Source: Antedon bifida
Taxonomy: Eukaryota > Echinodermata > Crinoidea > Comatulida > Antedonidae
Assembly: GCA_963402885.1 (NCBI GenBank)
Contig: OY727093.1
Span: 29,263,409-29,327,408 of the forward strand
DNA length: 64,000 nt
Direction: 5' to 3'
In this document: positions 11,830-25,600 of the stretch, in pieces
Position numbering within the stretch: the first letter of the stretch is position 1
Layout: every line of letters begins with the position of its first letter
Translations under genes and position numbers: made by a program
The notes under the pieces: model-generated
The model's database searches: none
Seen by the model: the letters and a program-made list of their open reading frames with translations, nothing else
Told to the model about the DNA's origin: nothing

Positions 11830-11968
11830 CATAGTCATATCAAACTGCGATGTGCCCAAATATGGTAGTGATATGCACATACATGGTAGTGATATGACAT
11901 CATTATGTCCATATATGGGCACATCACATTTTTTGTCACATAAAGTTTGATAGTGTAGACAAGGCTTA
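11830..11968. mobile_element. MITE family A, copy 6 (left end degraded)
   Basis: Two TGGTAGTGATATG units, then GACATCATTATGTCCATAT and the right end GATAGTGTAGACAAGGCTTAA. The left terminal inverted repeat is lost beyond TATCAAACTG. Confidence 0.8.
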
Positions 11969-12654
11969 AAAATCACGTAATCACTATTCTCTGACTGTTG
12001 TGGTATCGAGAAAAACTCCTTCAATCACCCTAGGTGAGGGTACCTAATGATTAGCTTCGGCTGTATGGACCACTCTCGTAAAATATTGTTGAAATAAATA
12101 AAATAAATAAAAATTACATTACAGAAAGGATCGTTAAATTAGTGATTTGTTTTGATTCATTTAATACTGTTAGAGAATTCGTTTATACAAAATTGTCGAA
12201 TGTTTATTCATAATTACCTGCAAACAAACAATACAGGTAAAAACATTTCGAGCATAAAATCTGATCACGTATTAACAATTGCGTTAAACTCTTCACGGAC
12301 AGTATTATTAGCAAAGCGTTTTAAGCCACAGTTAACTTTGCATTAATGCGTAAAATTACCAGGGACTAATGCGTCTGCTTTCTCTGTTTGAATATACAAT
12401 TGTCATGCTTCACTGGCTATCGATTAATAATATCCAATACTGTTGTGATGATAGTCACGATGCAAGGACTCAATTATCTGTGAATTAGGGATGGGTTTGC
12501 GTTACCTTGAAATAATTGTATTGAGACAATTTTACCGTTTACAGAGCTATAGTGGTTGATGATAAATTCAGAGTATGGATGGGTCTGTCCATATCACGAA
12601 GAACAAATATTTTGTGGGTTGTTTTGTCAACGTTCGTTTCATAATTGTCTCATT

Positions 12655-12880
12655 AAAGCTTGGTTCCCACTAAATATTGGTTCACACGACGACGCAACGT
12701 AACGCAACATAAGAAAATGCCCTTCCAATAATTGTGTTTGCCCCGCGCGCGCCTGATTGAAATCAAACCTACGATGTTTGCAGCACTGTTGTTGCGTCGT
12801 CGGTTCACCTTGTGACTACGCAATACAGTACTTTGCGTCAATACGTCATTGCGTTGCGTTCTAGTGGGAACCACGCTTTA
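12655..12880. mobile_element. MITE family D, copy 1
   Basis: About 225 bp. The left end is AAAGCTTGGTTCCCACTAA and the right end TAGTGGGAACCACGCTTTA. Inside are ACGCAACGTAACGCAAC and, inverted, GCGTTGCGTTC. GC-rich pieces such as CCCCGCGCGCGCC contrast with the surroundings. Confidence 0.8.
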
Positions 12881-14337
12881 CGTACGTAAGTAAAACGCAA
12901 GTAATGTGACCAATCCCACCCAGGCGACGGACTATTTAAATCGATGCTTGTCATTGGTCAACTCGCTTTCGTTGCGCTTACATCCAGTGGGATCCAAGCT
13001 CAATAAGGGCGTCTCCTAAATAGGGGTGTCCCAAGAGAGGTTCCATTGTAGTTAAAATGCTATATAGTTGCGATCAGGCTGGGACGTCACACCGAAAGCG
13101 ATTGAGTTCGCTGTAGGAGTCCCCCGTGTCTAGCATGTGTGATATATATGTTATTATTTGTATTGTAAAATCCGAAATTGAATTGAATTGAATCAACTAT
13201 GGGTTTTGAAGAAAACACTGACTGTACAAAGTTGATATTGTTGCGATCAGATGTTCATGTTAGGAATATTGCGTTTTCACGGAGAATAACATACAGCACA
13301 CGTGTACCGTTTAATTAACTTTTATAATCAGGAGACCGTGTTGTAGTGTAATTATTACATTCGTTGTTTGTGTTATTTTAAACCTTATTTCCCTGTCAAA
13401 ATACTAGAAAATATACGTAACGGAAATAACAAGGCAAGCGAGTCATAAATGACTCCCAGAAGAATCATACAACATTTTTCGGATAGAATAATATTGATTG
13501 TACAGCATCAGTTGTTGTTTTAGCGTAGTTGTATGACTTTGAATTCCGGATACAGGCCCTGTTATTACGTACTTAAACACAGCATGGTGTTACTATGTAA
13601 AACGTATGGAATAATAATAATGGTATTAGGTAGGCGTACTTGAGAACGACTCTAATCTAACCAGATTTAAGGGACAAACGCAATTGAAACTAAACTGTAG
13701 GATAACATCATCATTAATGTTGAAATTTTACTTCTAAATAAATTCTAAATGTTACCGACACAATGTGCACAAAATAAAGCCTGTCAGAAATACAGTACAA
13801 TTATTTTATGGTCGAGGCATTCAAGTTTAAATTTCATTTATAGAAACACTATTTCTCTCCTGATAAGTAACTTGTTTTAGGTTAACAAAAATAAATACAC
13901 ACGCTCATTACCACGAATGTACTACCGGTATTTCGAGTCTCCACAACCCCCTCCACCACCCACTAATTTGACTACGGTCTGGGGGAGGGGAGCTACTAAT
14001 AATAGTAGGCCTACATTTTCAGGGATACATTAATGAACCTGAGGAACTTAACGGGGTTTAATGACTGTAACATTGATATCTAATTTCTAACTCAGTGTAA
14101 TAGACAATTTGTTAGGCCGTATTTCACACAAATGTAACACACTTTGATGTTTACCGACATCAGACGACAGTTGATGCTGTAAAAGCTGCAATAGTTTGGA
14201 TTGCTACACGTCTTTCAGGGATCATGTAGCGATTTAAAAACTGTCAAAATGCAACAATAGTACATTTATGTAATTGAAATTGTATCAATAATGGTTTTTT
14301 TTTTCGAATCAATCAACCCTTGGAATATAGGCATCTT
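12881..14337. other. Intergenic DNA, no gene seen
   Basis: Holds a family D-related end at about 12950-13003 and a fragment related to the 'ggggacaccc' minisatellite at about 13010-13045. The rest is unassigned AT-rich sequence. Confidence 0.45.
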
Positions 14338-14503
14338 TAAGCTCTGTCTACACTATCAAACTAGTTTGACAAAAAAAGTGTGATGTGCCCAAATATGGTA
14401 GTTGTAGTGTACAAATATGGTAGTGATATGACATCATCATGTCCATATTTGGGCACATCACATTTTTTGTCACATAAAGTTTGATAGTGTAGACAGAGCT
14501 TTA
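14338..14503. mobile_element. MITE family A, copy 7 (well preserved)
   Basis: Starts TTAAGCTCTGTCTACACTA and ends TAGTGTAGACAGAGCTTTA. The inner arms AACTAGTTTGACAAAAAAAG and TTTTTTGTCACATAAAGTTT diverge from each other. Two internal ATATGGTAGT units. Confidence 0.9.
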
Positions 14504-14762
14504 CTGATATCCCCTAAAGAAACCGCGAAGTTCGCATTTTAGACCCCGATGACGGCGCGACTTTCGTCGTACGCGCACGATGTTGTGCTACTCCGATACT
14601 ACACTGACGAGCACGTATAATTGCATAGTAACAACTCCGTGCGAATGCGCTCGTACAGATACATTTTTATAAAAAGTTTCGTTTAACGGGTTTCACTTCA
14701 TTGATGTAAATTATTGTTGATTTGCAAGTTCACATAAGATATTTGCCTTTACACTGACGTAA

Positions 14763-14829
14763 ATGCTAAAATCTCGAACATACGACCTCCAGATTACTAG
14801 CCTGGCGATCATACCTCTAGACCACGACT
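14763..14829 (-). repeat. tRNA-like sequence (SINE head or tRNA pseudogene)
   Basis: Read on the minus strand it shows a D-arm or A-box region TGGTCTAGAGG, an anticodon arm CCAGG-CTAGTAA-TCTGG with an AGT triplet, and a B-box region GTATGTTCGAG. The acceptor stem does not pair well, so a functional tRNA is unlikely. A related neighbouring sequence (GGTACTGCAACAAC) occurs at 14855 and 17970. Confidence 0.4.
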
Positions 14830-15105
14830 TTGGTTAGGCTCTAGGAAGCAGCGGGTACTGCAACAACATTTATTATATTACCATCCAAGTTTATAGGTTG
14901 ATTTAGTTGAGTGATATACAAGTGGTTGTTAGTTAAAACGAAACACAAATAAAAAGGTAATAAAAGTACAACTAACAATAACACTATACAAAGCGAATAA
15001 TTAACTGAAACTAAACGGCAATACAGCACTAAGTTGAGGATGATGTTAAAAGTACAGTTTATGAAACACGACGTTGTATACTGTTGAGTAGAATGTCATA
15101 GCCTA

Positions 15106-15326
15106 AAAAGCTCTGTCTACACTATCAAACTAGTTTGACAAAAAAAGATGTTTGATGTGCCCAAATATGGTAGTGATATGCTCAAATATGTTAGTGATAT
15201 GCCCAAATATGGTAGTGATAAGCTCAAATATGGTAGTGATAAGCTCAAATATGGTAGTGATATGACATCATCATGTCCATAGGCACATCAGATTTTTTTG
15301 TCACATAAAGTGTAGACAGAGCTTAA
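15106..15326. mobile_element. MITE family A, copy 8, expanded internal repeat
   Basis: The longest copy, at 220 bp. The interior has five consecutive units of the form CAAATATGGTAGTGATATG (about 21-22 bp each), where most copies have two. The right end lost GTTTGATA but keeps GTGTAGACAGAGCTTAA. Confidence 0.9.
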
Positions 15327-15489
15327 AAGCTGTGCAATAAGTAGTGTAGAATAATGTTGTGATACTATACGGATAAAATAATTATGAAAAGAGGAACAAT
15401 GATTTTAATAGCATTTGTCACTGTTGACAGGAAATACCCACACTATAAAAATATAACACATACCTATTAAGTGTAGAAAATGGGTTAAT

Positions 15490-15566
15490 AGTTATACATC
15501 TTTTACGTTAGTGACAATTCATCTTTTACGTTAGTGACAATTTATCTTTTACGTTAGTGACAATTG
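15490..15566. repeat. Tandem repeat, 3 copies of 26 bp
   Basis: CATCTTTTACGTTAGTGACA recurs three times in direct order with almost no differences. Confidence 0.85.
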
Positions 15567-16233
15567 TGTGTGAAAATTGAATGAAATAAAATTATTCAAC
15601 GATAAACATAAACAAATAAATGTTAGTACACGACAGATTTCAAACTTGGATTCTGTTTTCATGGATGACAGGTTGAATTGAGTTGCTAAATACTGACCTG
15701 GATTCATCCATGCGTGACAACATATTATAGTATTAACAATACTGTTCAAATTTTGCAATGGCGATATACGCGGTCTGGTGAGAATTATGATATCAACATA
15801 AACAACAAAAGTTAATAACTGAGTGTTTGAATCAAAGTGCAAGACGTTACAATTAAGAATTAAATTAAATATTAATTCTGAACTAATTTAAAATCACAAA
15901 ATACCTACATAATTCCCAAAAGTAGAGTAGGGCATAGTTGTGAAATCGCAGCTTGTAAAAAAAGAGGGGTTCTACCCTGCAAAAAAATCCTAATTAAATT
16001 AAAGACAATTCATTTTTATGAATATAATTAAAAAACAACCCCAACGTGCCTCTCATCAGAAGACTGCCAAATGTTGATGATGGAATATGGAATACACAAT
16101 TAAATCAATGTACAACTTATTAAAAACATTTATTTTATTTTGCTCTTCCTTATCACGCTATATAGTAATACATCATATTGTTTCTCCTGAATAGACACAG
16201 TGTCAGTGCATCTGAGCTTTAAGGTCTCTCATG
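15567..16233. other. Intergenic DNA downstream of RBM28
   Basis: AT-rich. I see no exon or recognised repeat until the family B element at 16234. Confidence 0.4.
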
Positions 16234-16575
16234 TTAAAGATATATTGTCCCCCTAAACCAATTTTTTTTTTTTAATATGCCATTTTAATGTCACATAATA
16301 GTTATTCACTTTGACCAAAAACTGGATCGAAAACACAAAATTGTCCCTGAAAAAAATCTAATTTAAAGCAAAATATACCTACATTTTCTGTCAGACAGTG
16401 GTTTTTGGTTAAAATTAACTGTTTCTTTTGTCTTTTTATAAGATAAATAATTATATTTGTTGATTTTTTTTTCTGTAGAAGTGAATAACTTTATTAAAAC
16501 TGCAAAATGGCTTATTTTAAATCTGATTTTATTAATCTTTATTTTTCATGTTTTTTGGGGACAATACATCTTTAA
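16234..16575. mobile_element. MITE family B, copy 2
   Basis: About 340 bp, opposite orientation to copy 1. The ends are TAAAGATATATTGTCCCCC and GGGGACAATACATCTTTA. It lies within 60 bp of the RBM28 stop codon. Confidence 0.85.
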
Positions 16576-16618
16576 GTCTCACTCACTTCTAACCGTCAAC
16601 AGTTTTTCTTCGTAGTAA

Positions 16619-16628
16619 TTTATTTATT
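16619..16628 (-). terminator. Poly(A) signal of RBM28
   Basis: On the minus strand, two overlapping AATAAA hexamers begin about 9 nt after the stop codon. If used, the 3' UTR would be only some 30-40 nt and would end before the family B MITE. Confidence 0.5.
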
Positions 16629-16636
16629 TGTTTACT

Positions 16637-19600
16637 TCATTCGAACCACTTGCTCGTAACTTTCCTCTCTTTCGTTACATCAGATATTTTCTTTTTGTAA
16701 CTTTCCACAAGCTTGTTGAAATTTCTTTCCTCGTCCTTGCCCTTGTTGCGTCTTGAGCTTGAAGAAATCTACAACAAACAAATTCAATTGATTTAAATTT
16801 AAAAATTATCAATGTCAAGTGGATGCTGTACAAATTGAAGAGCTTTCCAACAAACTTCAACAACAAAAGAAAAAGATTATTATCGTGTGAGTAGTCAAAT
16901 AAGTCGCATCCGTTTCGGATCGTAACAATTGCAATTATAATTAATTAAATCTGAATTTTATTTTCAGAATGGAGAAAACAGAAACTAAGCAATACCAGTC
17001 ATAATGTGTACAATATTGACACAGATATGAGAATGTAAAATGATCCATGCAGTAAATGCCAGCCAACACATATACACACAGATGAATTACAATCATTTAT
17101 TTAGTAGCCAGAGTTATCAGTATTACTGTACTGTACTACTATTAAAGATGTACTGTCCCCCCAAAAACATGAAAAAAATTGAATAATTAAATCAGACTTT
17201 TGAATAGGTTATTTGTAGTTTTAACAAAGTTAATCACTTCCATGAAAATAAATAACATTATAAATGGTTAAATTCAACCAAAAATCTATTGGCTGGCATC
17301 CAATTTGACATTTTTTGCTTTAAATTACAGTTTTTTCAGGTAAATACTTTTTGTTTAGATCCAATTTTTGGTGAAAGTGGATAACTATTATGTGACATAA
17401 AATGGCATATTAAAAAAAAAAAAATTGTGAAAATTATTTTTTCAGGGGACAATACATCTTTAAAACAACTTTTTTGTATCAAAAATACACACCTTTACTT
17501 TTTTCTTCTTTTTCGGTTTCTCCTCCACATTTGTTGGTTTCTGGAGCTTTGCGGCGGATAGTTGGCTACCTTTCTTTGTTTTCTCTTGCTTCCCTCTATC
17601 TCGCCATCTTTCTTTCGGTCCAAAATGTTTCGGAAGTCCTTGCTTCTTAGCTTGGAGTTTTCTTTCCACAAATGTTGAATCGTTTAAGTTGCCTGTGACA
17701 GACTTATTTGGTTTCGACTTTTTAGAAGGTTTTTGTTCTACTTCATAATTGTTACTCTCATATTTTCTCTTCTCAATGGTTATTTTCTAAGAAAAACAAA
17801 AAATTACATGTTCATATTTGTAAAGTGTTTTTTCTTCTGTAACCAGTGAGTCATAAGAATGGGGCGGGGTATGATTATTTTATTTTTGGTCAGATGTTTT
17901 GCCCTACTCCGACGTAATTTGTACTTTATACTAAGTACATTGAGAGAACTTTTCGAGCCCAAGTAAGCAGCTGGTACTGCAACAACAGGATTGTAATTTT
18001 AATTTTTTCTATTATAAAGAACAGAACATTCTTAGTGTAAAAAAGATATAATTTTGAAAAACTTTTTCAATTTTTTTAAATTGTTTCCAGATTGTAATAA
18101 ATAACAGTAATCCAATTATTAAATTTTATATTTTACGAATTATTTTCAAGCATATTTTTGAAATAACAACATTTATTCTAAACAGATTTTGGAAGAGAAC
18201 ATTATCTGATACTAACAGTGTTTTAATAAGCTAAATTACCCAGACTTCATAGAGTGTTGCTATAATATTATCTGTATAACTCATAATGGATTCACAGTCA
18301 GAGATTTACAGCCACTACTGGATAATACATCCAACACAAAATAATATGTTGAAACAGTTGGCATAACAGCTGTTTAGATTTGACATATCGTTATAAAGGT
18401 CAAAGTTCAAATTATTTGGTTACATCATTAACGCATATTATCAATATGGTTTTTTTTTTCAAAACAGGTTTAATAATAGTCAATTATCTGGATAAAAAAG
18501 ACATCACTGGGCTGGACAAACAATGTCAATTTTTTTTTCAAAACAAGTTTAATATGGTCAATTATCTTGATAAAAAAGACATCATTGGGCTGGTCAAACA
18601 ATGTCCAGTTTTTTTTTCAAAACAGGTTTAATATATGGTCAATCATCTGGATAAAAAAGACATCATTCGGCTGGTCAAACAATGTCCAGAATTTTATACC
18701 TTATACGACTGGTTTTTGTATACTGGATAGTTTTCAGTTTTACCTGACTTTGGGAGAGATAATGCCTATTATATTTACATTTTCCTAGAAGAAGTCTTAG
18801 CAAATTATTTCAAAATCCAATATTAGAGTAGTATTTTACTGCAGTAAGTAAACTTTGTTTACTCTTTAACTCAATTATTTAGTAAGCTTGTTTGGGTAAT
18901 CATACCCATTGTTTACTGCAGTTACTGTCTCATAAACCTGTACATTGAAACAAACTAAACAAGGAGTTACTGCAGTAAAAAGGTATAGTTACTGCAGTAG
19001 GATAATTTGGACATGATCTCTTTAATCCAACGATAACATACTGTAAAGGTCATAATTGCAGTATGTTTCTGTAAATAGTCCAATTATGTACAGAAAATAT
19101 CCACAAGAAATCTTTCTTTACACAATGTAAAATCATAATGTTGTTTTTACCTTGGATTTTTGCCGTCTTTTTTCCTTCAATTCAAGAGCAGTTCTGTTTT
19201 CTAATGAAAATCCGACGATTGGACGCTATGAAAATATACAAAAATAGATTTTAAAATATAATATATATTAGCGTACATACGGTATTCAACTCTCCCAATA
19301 CCAGACAATCAGAAACTGTCTCCACAACAAATTACATTACCAATATTGGGAGAGTTGACTGTAAATAATAAATATATTTATTATACAAATTGTTATTGAA
19401 AATCATTATCATTCATGTTGTAAAAATAATAGTTCAGTAATAATAGTACTGTAATAATATTTGTTCTTATATAGCACTTATTGCATAATGCTTCTAAGCA
19501 CTTCACATTATTACCCCCTGGTCATTTTATTGGATCAAATATAATGCAGCTAGTAATCAGCGTAGTGGCTTGGTCTAACCGGGTACCCATTTATACACCT

Positions 19601-22600
19601 GGGTGGAGAGAGGCAAACATAAGTAAAGTATCTTGCCTAAGGTACAAGCAATGCGGCGAGAGTATTTAGTATATTATTTGGTTATTACCTTTGAAAACAA
19701 CAAACAAGAAAACAATAGCCTATAATGACTCTGCTTTTTTGACCAACATTCAGGATGTCAATTATTATGAAAAATGTATAATTCAATACAGATAACAAAG
19801 GGACTATTATTTCCTGAAATCTATTCTATTATTGTACACACAGCTGAGGCTCTCATGAGCTACAAAACAAACACATACTCAAGGCAATTTTTTTAAATGG
19901 ATAAACATTTTAGAAACACACACATAGAAGAGCATACTGCACTTTTTGCCTAAATAAATTGGCAAATATTGTTCAATATTTCTGATTGTATAAAAACAAT
20001 TATTAATTATGGTATGTTTACATTATCATTTATGTTTTACAGTAAACAGTTAAAAGACATGCATGTTTAGACAATGTCTAGACTAACATTCAAGGGGTCG
20101 ATATGTCAATGACAAAATCATTTTATCTTTTGAACAATTGGAAGTACAGTTATCACTTTGTTTATTATTATACTATCATTTTTAGTCGCGTGGACGCGAC
20201 CTATTGTTCACTATGTCGGTCAGTCGGTCAGTCTGTCCGGTATCACTATGCGTTTTAGCACGCGACTTATGGCTGTTGGTCTTGTTATTTCTATTCTTTA
20301 TTTCTTTAATATTCAATTCACAACCAACAGAGATACACCATTAACAAAAATCGAAGAATACAATAAACATTATTCATTAAACAACTTTTATATAATGTTA
20401 GAGTTAAAAATGTATAAACTATCAAAAATATGCCAGGACCACAATGCAAAACAACTACATTTCTACTTGATTGTGTATAATCTTGTATAAATATGTTGTT
20501 AAATAAATAAAATAAATAAAACAAAATTCATTCAAGGAACAAGCCAACCATGTTTCCCTTTAATTTTTATTACAAAAGCGTTTTAGTATTGTCAATTTGA
20601 AGTACGGTGTCATCACTTGTTATATTCACAACATTCGATGGCAACTCATGTCTATAATTTTAGAACATAATTAATGATATTAAATATGTTTCTCTTCATT
20701 TTGATTGGAATCACAAAAAAATGGTAAAATCATAATTTTTAGAATTTGAAATTTGGAAATAAACACTTTCTACATTAAATAAAATGCAGGAAATGTGTAT
20801 GATTTTAAAACACATTAATGAAGATTTATAAATTATATACTCTAAATACTCCTCTTATTTCATAATGTCAAATAAATGTAGTGGAGCTGTAGCTTGGTGG
20901 TTAATGTGCTTGCCTTCCAATCCCAAGGTCCAGGGTTCAATCCTGACCTAGTGCCAGGGTATGGCGCGACTCTTTCAACTCCACTCACTAAGGCCTCAAA
21001 TGAGACAGTTTATAAGTATGATAAATTATAAAATATTTTATCCATCCTGTACTTGGCGAGTTTGTGCTCGCTGTTAGATGAGTATGAAATAAACAAAAAT
21101 AAAATAACTAAATGCTAAAAATAAAATTTTAATTTTAGCATTTTTGTTTGTTGAAAAGTATAATATATGGCAAGTTTGTGCTCGCTGTTAGATGCGTATG
21201 AAATAAATATAAATAAATGGTAAAAATAAAATGATCATTTTTGTTCGTTGAAAAGTATTATAACTTTTATACAGTATTTATATCAACATTTATGACACAC
21301 CACCAGCAAAATAATTTTTAATTATTAATTATTATTTTGTAAATTGCTTGTGCGACAATACATCATTAATTGTGACATTCAATCAGAATACCTAATGCAC
21401 AAATGAATAATCGCCAGATTGTGATACTAAGCACTCAATAAATTAACATTCACTTTTGATTGAATTTTTAACAGACTAATTAGGGTATAAATTGTCATTC
21501 GGTTACTCCCACACACTCTACCTATTTTAGTCTTAATAAATTAAGCTGTTTTCAGATTGAATTTCTAACCATCGAGTTTACAATGATAAATGTTTTTGAA
21601 ATTCAATATGTTCAAATAAAAGCTGTTTACACGGTGACCTTGTCTATGGCAGAAAGATTAGAAAAGGATTTCAATAAATTTAATTTCAATAGGTAGAGAA
21701 AAATATATAAATCAACTGTTAAATTGCTAAAAATAAAAAGTAACAATGAAATATAGTTGCAATCCTATCCAAGGTTATAAAAATAAATGTTATTTATCAT
21801 ATTGTATGCAGGCTATTGTTATACAATGACATATAGAAATTTGGATTGAATTGGTATAAAGAGTTTATTCCATGAAAACATTTTTCAATTCAGAGTTTCA
21901 CATAAGCTGTTTCTTTAATATTGAATTTGTTTCAAATTATCATAATTTTATGACACGGTTTGTTTTAAAAATGAACAATGATTTTAACATGATTTGAGTT
22001 GTGTGTCGTATTTGTTATATTTTAAATTGCATTAGGATCTTAAGCTCTGTCTACACTATCAAATAAATGTAATATGCCCATATATGGACATGATGATGTC
22101 ATATCATTACCATATTTGTGCACATCACACTCTTTTTGTCAAACTTGTTTGATAGTGTAAGCTTATTTTATAATATGTAATGCTGCTGTTTTTTTTTTAT
22201 TTCAGCCCGCTAAGCTATTCTGGTGATGTTGTGATTTATGTTGGGCAGAAGTGAGCAGGGTTACCCAAGAAAAGATTTTTTTAGCACCCATTCTATTAGT
22301 TTCCCCATCTTAACATTTACTTACTAATAGCGTTTTTAAAAGACTACAATACATTTTGTATAATGCCAAAATTTGCATTATAAAAGAATATTGATTTGTA
22401 TAGTAGTTTTATTGGTATCATTAACGATTTTGGTTTTTTTTATTAAAAGAATCTTGTTTACTCTATTGTCTCCATGGATTGTTAATATAGTTATTTAGTT
22501 GATGGATGCTTGTGCATACAATTGAATTAGTTCATGGCTTTTGGGATTAGTGTGTTTACAATATTATTAATTTATTACAAATAAATTCAGTATGACTTGT

Positions 22601-25600
22601 CTCATCATGGCTGCCAAGTGTTTTTTGTATTCGTTTAACTTGTATTAAAGCTCTGTTTCCACTAGATAATGCCTAACTCAAACCTTCCATATAAGGCTTG
22701 TTCCAACTAGGTAATGCCTTACTCAAAACCTTTCATATAAAGGCTTGTTCCCACTAGTTCATGCCTAACTCAAAAACCTTCTATATAAAGCTTTGTTCAC
22801 ACTAAGTAATGCCTAACTCAAACCTTCAATATACAGGCTTGTTCCCAATAGGTATTAATGATCGTATATAATGATCATAATATTAAAATCGTTTTTTAAA
22901 TTAATTTTTTTATTGTTAGAATTGGAAGCAATAGCACTAGCAGTGAAGTCAAAAATTTAACTGATGAAACTATATGAATCCAACATTTAAAATGTTGGAA
23001 ATGTTGGAAAAAATAAATTTTAAGCCCCGAATATTATCATATTATTGTAATGGATTGAAAAATAAAGTTAGAAGAATAATATAACATACATTGTATTGAC
23101 GATAATGATGATGGAAATTTACAGTACAGTATGTTCAAAACTGTACAAAATATGCTATATTTAGATCTTTAATGGATGGAAATATACACATAGCTTCAAA
23201 ATAATAATTTAGCAGTAATGAGACAGACAGCAACATCCTTTGTGATATTTCTTTCCCACAAAGCTCAACATTCTCATTTCCTACATCTTATCCCCGAGGT
23301 CAAAGGGCACGAACAACACATTAAACGAAGTGCAGAACATTAATTTCTAATGTGATTTCGTACATTACCCTACAAATGTCATTTCTTTCAAGTGCTTATA
23401 ACTGACAACGAAATAGCAAATTTACATTAAAAAATATTGTATTAATATTTTAAACTATTTTGTTAAAATATTCTAATCTAGGAACTATAAATTAAAATCT
23501 GTAATTCATTAAGTTTTTCATACCAATGATATTTATGGATTTTTTTAATTGTTTGTTATTATTTCTTTATACTGGATAACCTCATCAGTCAAAGACTGTT
23601 CTCCCAGAAGGCCCAGTGTACGAGTACTAGGACTAGTACACCGGGATAACCCCCCACTCATCTCGAAAGATGTACTAGGTTTTTTAAAGTGCACATGAGC
23701 TAGATTTGTACACTGGACCTACGGTTTATAGAAGACTCGTTCTACCAACAGAACCATGCAGTGAGTGAGCTTCGAACCCTTGCCGATGTTATGGCTACAT
23801 AATTACGGTTCCACTGTCTTAACCGCTCAGCCAGTCACTCACTCTTATCCGCTCGGCCACTATTTAAATTTCCTACTCCCCAGTCACAATTAAAAAAAAC
23901 ATTTTAGTACAAACATCCGGCCCATTAAATTCCCATGTTCTGTAATTTAGCCCCATAGAAAAACAATAAATGCAGTTTTGTTTTAAAGCTCTGTCTACAC
24001 TATCAAACTTTATGTGACAAAAAAACGTGATGTGCCCATATGTGGACATGATGATGTCATATCACTACCATATTTCGGCACATCACACCTTTTTGGTAAA
24101 CTTAGTTTGATAGTGTAGACAGAGCTTTTGATTACGTATCAAAGTACATACAAGTGTCTTACCTTTTTTGGGCCAAATACTTCTTGGTTATTATTTAAAT
24201 AGTTTAATAATTTTAGGGCATTTTCATGGTTATTCACACCAACAAATCCATAACCTAAAGATTTGCAGACGCCAGAAGAATTCTTTCGAGTTAAATCTCT
24301 CATTATCCTAGCCTGAAAAAAAATAATAACATCATATTCAAAATGTAAAATATAATTATATTATATAGTGCTTTTAGCAAAGTTGTGTCTTGATCTAACT
24401 GGGTACCCATTTTATACACCTGAGTGGAGAGAGGTAATGTACTGTAAGTAAAGCAGTGAGTGTTGGATTCAACATCTCACGATCAGTAATCAAACACACT
24501 GCGCCACACGCCCTTACTAAATGACAGAAAAGTAATAAGGGTAAAAAAGATAATGTAATAATAAGCTGTAAAAAGTGGAGTTTTTTATACAGGTTTTAAT
24601 TCAGTTAAAATAATTCAATCAACAGTTTTTTCAACCATATATTTGAACCTACTAATGATAGTGATATGTTTGGCCTATGAATTAATTGGGCAATAATAGT
24701 TGTAAAGTCATTTGGAATAATTGTTTTTTTTTAAACATATTTATACAGGATCAAAACATATCAGGTGATGTAGCACCTGTTTTACATATGATCCTGTTTT
24801 TAGAAAAAAATAGGTTAACAACATGCATAACAATTCTTTAAACAGTAAAATACAATACAAAGATAAAAATATATATGTCCATTTATACAATAAATATAGT
24901 GAAAATACAAAAAGGAATAACAAAAATTTGTAATACAAACCTCTGTAACAGTATTTTTATGTTTTCCAATTGCTTTAACACAGATATCTCTTAGTTGTTT
25001 TTGATCAACAGACACGGGTAAGTTGTGGATAGCCAACCGCGTCGGTGACACAAATACGTTCAAGTTCTTTAACTTTGTACGTTTAATTTGTTCTAAGTTC
25101 GTTCTTTTCTTTATTTCGGATTCAGAGAGGCCTTCTGCCGATTTTGTTCCGGGACGGATCACTGTAATGAAATATGGATTGATGTACAGTAAAAAATAAG
25201 CGGTCTGAGATGTTGATTACAGTAAATAAACTTTGAAGCTTTGATATAACAATATATATTGTCCCCCTAAAAAAAAAATTTGTTGAATATACCATCTTAA
25301 TGTCACATTATAGTTATTCACTTTGACCAAAAACTGGATCGAAAAAAAAAATTATTTTCCTGAAAAAAATGTAATTTAAAGCAAAAATGCCTAAATTGTC
25401 TGTCACACAATGGTTGTTGGTTAAAATTTCTTATGTCTTTTTATACAGAAGTGAATAACATTATTAAACTACAAAATGGCCTATTCACAGTCTGATTTAA
25501 TTAATCTTCTTTTTTCATGGTTTGGGGGTACAATACATCTTTAACAAATATTATTATTTTTAAATCTTATAATTACCACATGAGGTTAAAATTGACCTCT

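Noticed and set aside
14763..14829. Functional tRNA-Thr gene
   Set aside because: The anticodon arm is recognisable but the acceptor stem does not pair, and related text recurs elsewhere; more likely a SINE head or pseudogene.
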